Assembly (NCBI GenBank): GCA_964458125.1
Contig: CAYWHE010000033.1
Coordinates: 1 to 26,305 of the forward strand
Direction: 5' to 3'
DNA: 26,305 bases
Source: CAYWHE01 sp964458125
Lineage (GTDB): Bacteria; Bacteroidota; Bacteroidia; AKYH767-A; OLB10
Part shown: positions 24,572 through 26,305 of the stretch, piece after piece
Layout: every line of letters starts with the position of its first letter
How positions within the stretch are numbered: position 1 is the first letter of the stretch
Notes under the pieces: model-generated
What the model was told of the DNA's origin: nothing
Database searches by the model: none
What the model saw: the letters and a program-made list of their open reading frames with translations, nothing else
Made by a program: the position numbers and the translations under genes

Positions 24572-24876
24572 AAAACGGTGACCAAGCAAAATGGAACGGG
24601 TGTTGAAGTTTAGAATGCAGGATTAACTTTCTCACCGGGATTACCGGCTCAGCGGATTTCCCGATTTTAACAAAGATAGGATGTTTTTGTTTGGCAAGGA
24701 CGTTTGGGCATCATTTCCTGTTTGGTTTTACAGGGAAGGCCGTACCATTAACCGCTGACGATTTTCATCACGGTCCTCTTTAAAGTTCAAGGTTCAGCCT
24801 GAGGCAATCCTCCACAGACCTGACCGTTTTTGAACCGATTTGAGAGGTTATTATTTGTTGTTGTATTTCCTTTCAT
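24572..24876. other. Intergenic region with VWA/MoxR promoter
   Basis: This 305-base stretch lies between the VWA gene start and the lipoprotein gene stop, both on the minus strand. Apart from the -7 element at 24671-24678, I see no open frame with gene-like content, no tRNA and no clear terminator hairpin. Confidence 0.6.
24671..24697 (-). promoter_or_regulatory. Promoter for the VWA-MoxR operon (TATCTTTG)
   Basis: The minus strand reads TATCTTTG at 24678-24671, an exact -7 match, with a TTG 16 bases upstream (24697-24695), slightly closer than usual. The leader to the ATG at 24571 would be about 93 bases, much longer than for other genes here. Confidence 0.5.
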
Positions 24877-25326
24877 TTATAATTTTTCGTATGCGTCAAC
24901 CCGGTAAATGACCTGGTCGCCCGGCTGAATGCGTTGTTCCATATAAGCCTTAAATCGATCTCCCTTTTTCAGACCGGGAAAGCGTGCTTTCATTTCAGGC
25001 ATAGCCTGAGCGGTAGGTGAAAGGGAAATGGAGAAAAAGATACGAATGGTACCGGATTCAGGCAAAACGGGAATAACGCCTGAACCACAGTTTTCAACCT
25101 GCCTGATGGTAACGGTGGCATAACATTTCCATTTCCGGCAAAACGAATTGCCATCAGCCTCCTCCGCAGGAGTTTGAATAGCCTCTATTACGCCTGTGAC
25201 CAGACAGGACTGGGAACCGGCCGTACCCGGGTAACCCATGTGCGTATGGTTACCTTCCCGGACCTGCTGAGACGGATGGCAGGCTGCCAGCATGCCGTAA
25301 ACCAGCAAAATTATAATATACTTCAT
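24877..25326 (-). CDS. Lipoprotein of unknown function with four conserved-looking cysteines
   Basis: This is a 149-residue predicted lipoprotein. MKYIIILLVYGMLAAC16 has a lipobox LAAC, then a polar linker with histidines (EGNHTHMGYP). The folded part starts near C41 (SCLVTGVIEAIQT). It has C63, C68 (CRKWKC) and C80 (VENCGSG), then beta segments TIRIFFSISLSPT, a PGLKKGDRFKAYMEQRI turn and a final QVIYRVDAYEK. The alternating strands and KxGDxFKA-type turn suggest a small beta-barrel (OB-like) fold, which is only a guess. The start is the ATG at 25324-25326. No recognised partner is adjacent; it diverges from the GT-C gene. Confidence 0.8.
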   Translation of the reverse strand: MKYIIILLVYGMLAACHPSQQVREGNHTHMGYPGTAGSQSCLVTGVIEAIQTPAEEADGNSFCRKWKCYATVTIRQVENCGSGVIPVLPESGTIRIFFSISLSPTAQAMPEMKARFPGLKKGDRFKAYMEQRIQPGDQVIYRVDAYEKL

Positions 25327-25436
25327 GTAACCAATTGAATAAATTCAAGTATGAAATTAAGTTATATTCTCCGGATGCAAACAAGATAGAAAAATGTTTC
25401 CTTTGTTCATACTTTAACCCCGTTATTAAAGTGAAT

Positions 25437-26305
25437 ATGCCTGCAAGCCTGACCTTGTTTGAAAAATGGTCTGCACCAAGATTTTTTCTCCGATTTACCA
25501 TACTGGCCCTGGTCGTCAGGCTAATCATACTGGGGTTCTTTGTCTATGAGTCGAACCGGATTTTCCCGGAACGGATGATCAGCGGTTTCATTTTTAAAAT
25601 GAATGACTACGATTATTTTTTAGGGACAGTTGATAATTACTTTAAGAACGGCACCATGACCTACTATGACCAGGTAAAGCCTTTTGCAGGCCGCATGCCC
25701 GGTTACGGAATTCCATATATGCTGTTTCGGTTTGTATTCCCACAAACGGTTTCCCTGGTTTTATTAATCGGTCTTCAGATACTCCTCGGCGCAGCCGCCA
25801 CTTATGCCTTCGCACTTCTCGGCCTGGCCATCACCAGAAATGAATGGTTATTTAAAGTTGTTTTCTGGCTATATGCCTGTTTTGCGCCTGTGATTATCTT
25901 TGATATTTTCACCTTATCGGAAAGTTTTTCCATTTCCGCCATGATCTTTTTTCATTATTTTCTGCTTCGTCACCTGCAGACTCATACAAACAGCAACCTG
26001 TTTTGGTCCGGATTCTTCCTGGCCTGGGCTATATTTCTGCGTCCTTTCCTGGGTATCTTCCTGCCCATTTCCATGCTGCTTATCCTGACCTGGTTTTCGA
26101 AACGCGATAATTTTACCGGGTTAACCATCCGGCTGATTCTCTTCGTGTTGCCATTCGCCGTTTTTGAGTCCGCCTGGATTACGCGCAACTACAGCATGCT
26201 GGGCAGATTCATTCCTCTGGAGACATCCCTTTCCGAATCATATGGCGAAGACGGAGCTTACCGGACATCAGCTATCGGCATAAGAACCCTGATCAATACC
26301 TGGGG
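25437..26305 (+). CDS. GT-C family membrane glycosyltransferase (PMT/ArnT-like), cut by window edge
   Basis: The frame is open from the ATG at 25437 (a GTG at 25431 is also in frame) to the end of the window, 289 codons. The product starts MPASLTLFEKWSAPRFFLRF and has a first membrane helix (about 18-37, TILALVVRLIILGFFVY). An extracytoplasmic loop follows, with acidic MNDYDYFLGTVDNYF and AGRMPGYGIPY, then many further helices (VSLVLLIGLQILLGAAATYA, WLFKVVFWLYACFAPVIIF, FWSGFFLAWAIFLRPFLGIF). This layout, with Asp residues in the first loop and R-x-PGY, fits lipid-phosphate-sugar-dependent GT-C transferases. Substrate and acceptor are unknown. The C-terminal part lies beyond 26305. Confidence 0.8.
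   Translation, partial: MPASLTLFEKWSAPRFFLRFTILALVVRLIILGFFVYESNRIFPERMISGFIFKMNDYDYFLGTVDNYFKNGTMTYYDQVKPFAGRMPGYGIPYMLFRFVFPQTVSLVLLIGLQILLGAAATYAFALLGLAITRNEWLFKVVFWLYACFAPVIIFDIFTLSESFSISAMIFFHYFLLRHLQTHTNSNLFWSGFFLAWAIFLRPFLGIFLPISMLLILTWFSKRDNFTGLTIRLILFVLPFAVFESAWITRNYSMLGRFIPLETSLSESYGEDGAYRTSAIGIRTLINTW

Overview
The window reads as a chromosomal segment of a Bacteroidota bacterium. The evidence is the set of -7 elements of the form TAnnTTTG just upstream of at least nine genes, the absence of obvious Shine-Dalgarno sequences, three secreted proteins ending in type IX secretion (T9SS) sorting domains, a TonB-dependent receptor with a carboxypeptidase-regulatory-like N-terminal domain, and menaquinone synthesis by the futalosine route (mqnE). 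The order or family cannot be set from this sequence. No tRNA, rRNA, CRISPR array, insertion sequence or phage gene was seen, and gene content is mostly core or housekeeping.

Layout. 1-478 (-) is the N-terminal part of uvrA, cut by the window edge. A divergent promoter region leads to cmk-ispH (757-2437, +). On the minus strand, a T9SS-sorted secreted protein (3854) runs into a YciH/SUI1-family factor. A small lipoprotein gene (4002-4460, +) faces the minus-strand unit dapD plus a GT9/heptosyltransferase-like gene, one base apart (6296 to 4508). Next comes a minus-strand pair in which a COMT-like O-methyltransferase (8166) overlaps a conserved protein that looks like a cryptic kinase-fold protein (7520).

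8285-11805 (+) is a likely operon: a small Cys-containing secreted protein resembling the HYC_CC_PP family, a TonB-dependent receptor, an unrecognised small secreted protein and a RidA-family deaminase. A fatty acid desaturase (12880, -) and an AddB-like PD-(D/E)XK nuclease (12996, +) diverge from a short intergenic region. mqnE (17027, -) lies downstream of an M43 metalloprotease with a sorting domain (18311, -). An OmpR-type response regulator (18562, +) sits between that protease and a second, larger M43 protease (19364-21292, +), which ends at a strong intrinsic terminator.

The right part is on the minus strand: an exported glutathione peroxidase, a MoxR/chelatase-like AAA+ ATPase, its VWA-domain partner, and a lipoprotein. 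A membrane GT-C glycosyltransferase (25437, +) runs off the right edge.

How genes work together. cmk/ispH and dapD/heptosyltransferase are small biosynthetic units for nucleotides, isoprenoids and the envelope. The receptor operon probably handles an outer-membrane substrate, perhaps a metal. The VWA and MoxR genes probably form a two-component ATPase/adaptor machine. The two M43 proteases are paralogues placed around a regulator. The least explained items are the kinase-like protein (6453-7520), the receptor operon with its two small Cys-bearing proteins, and the MoxR/VWA pair.
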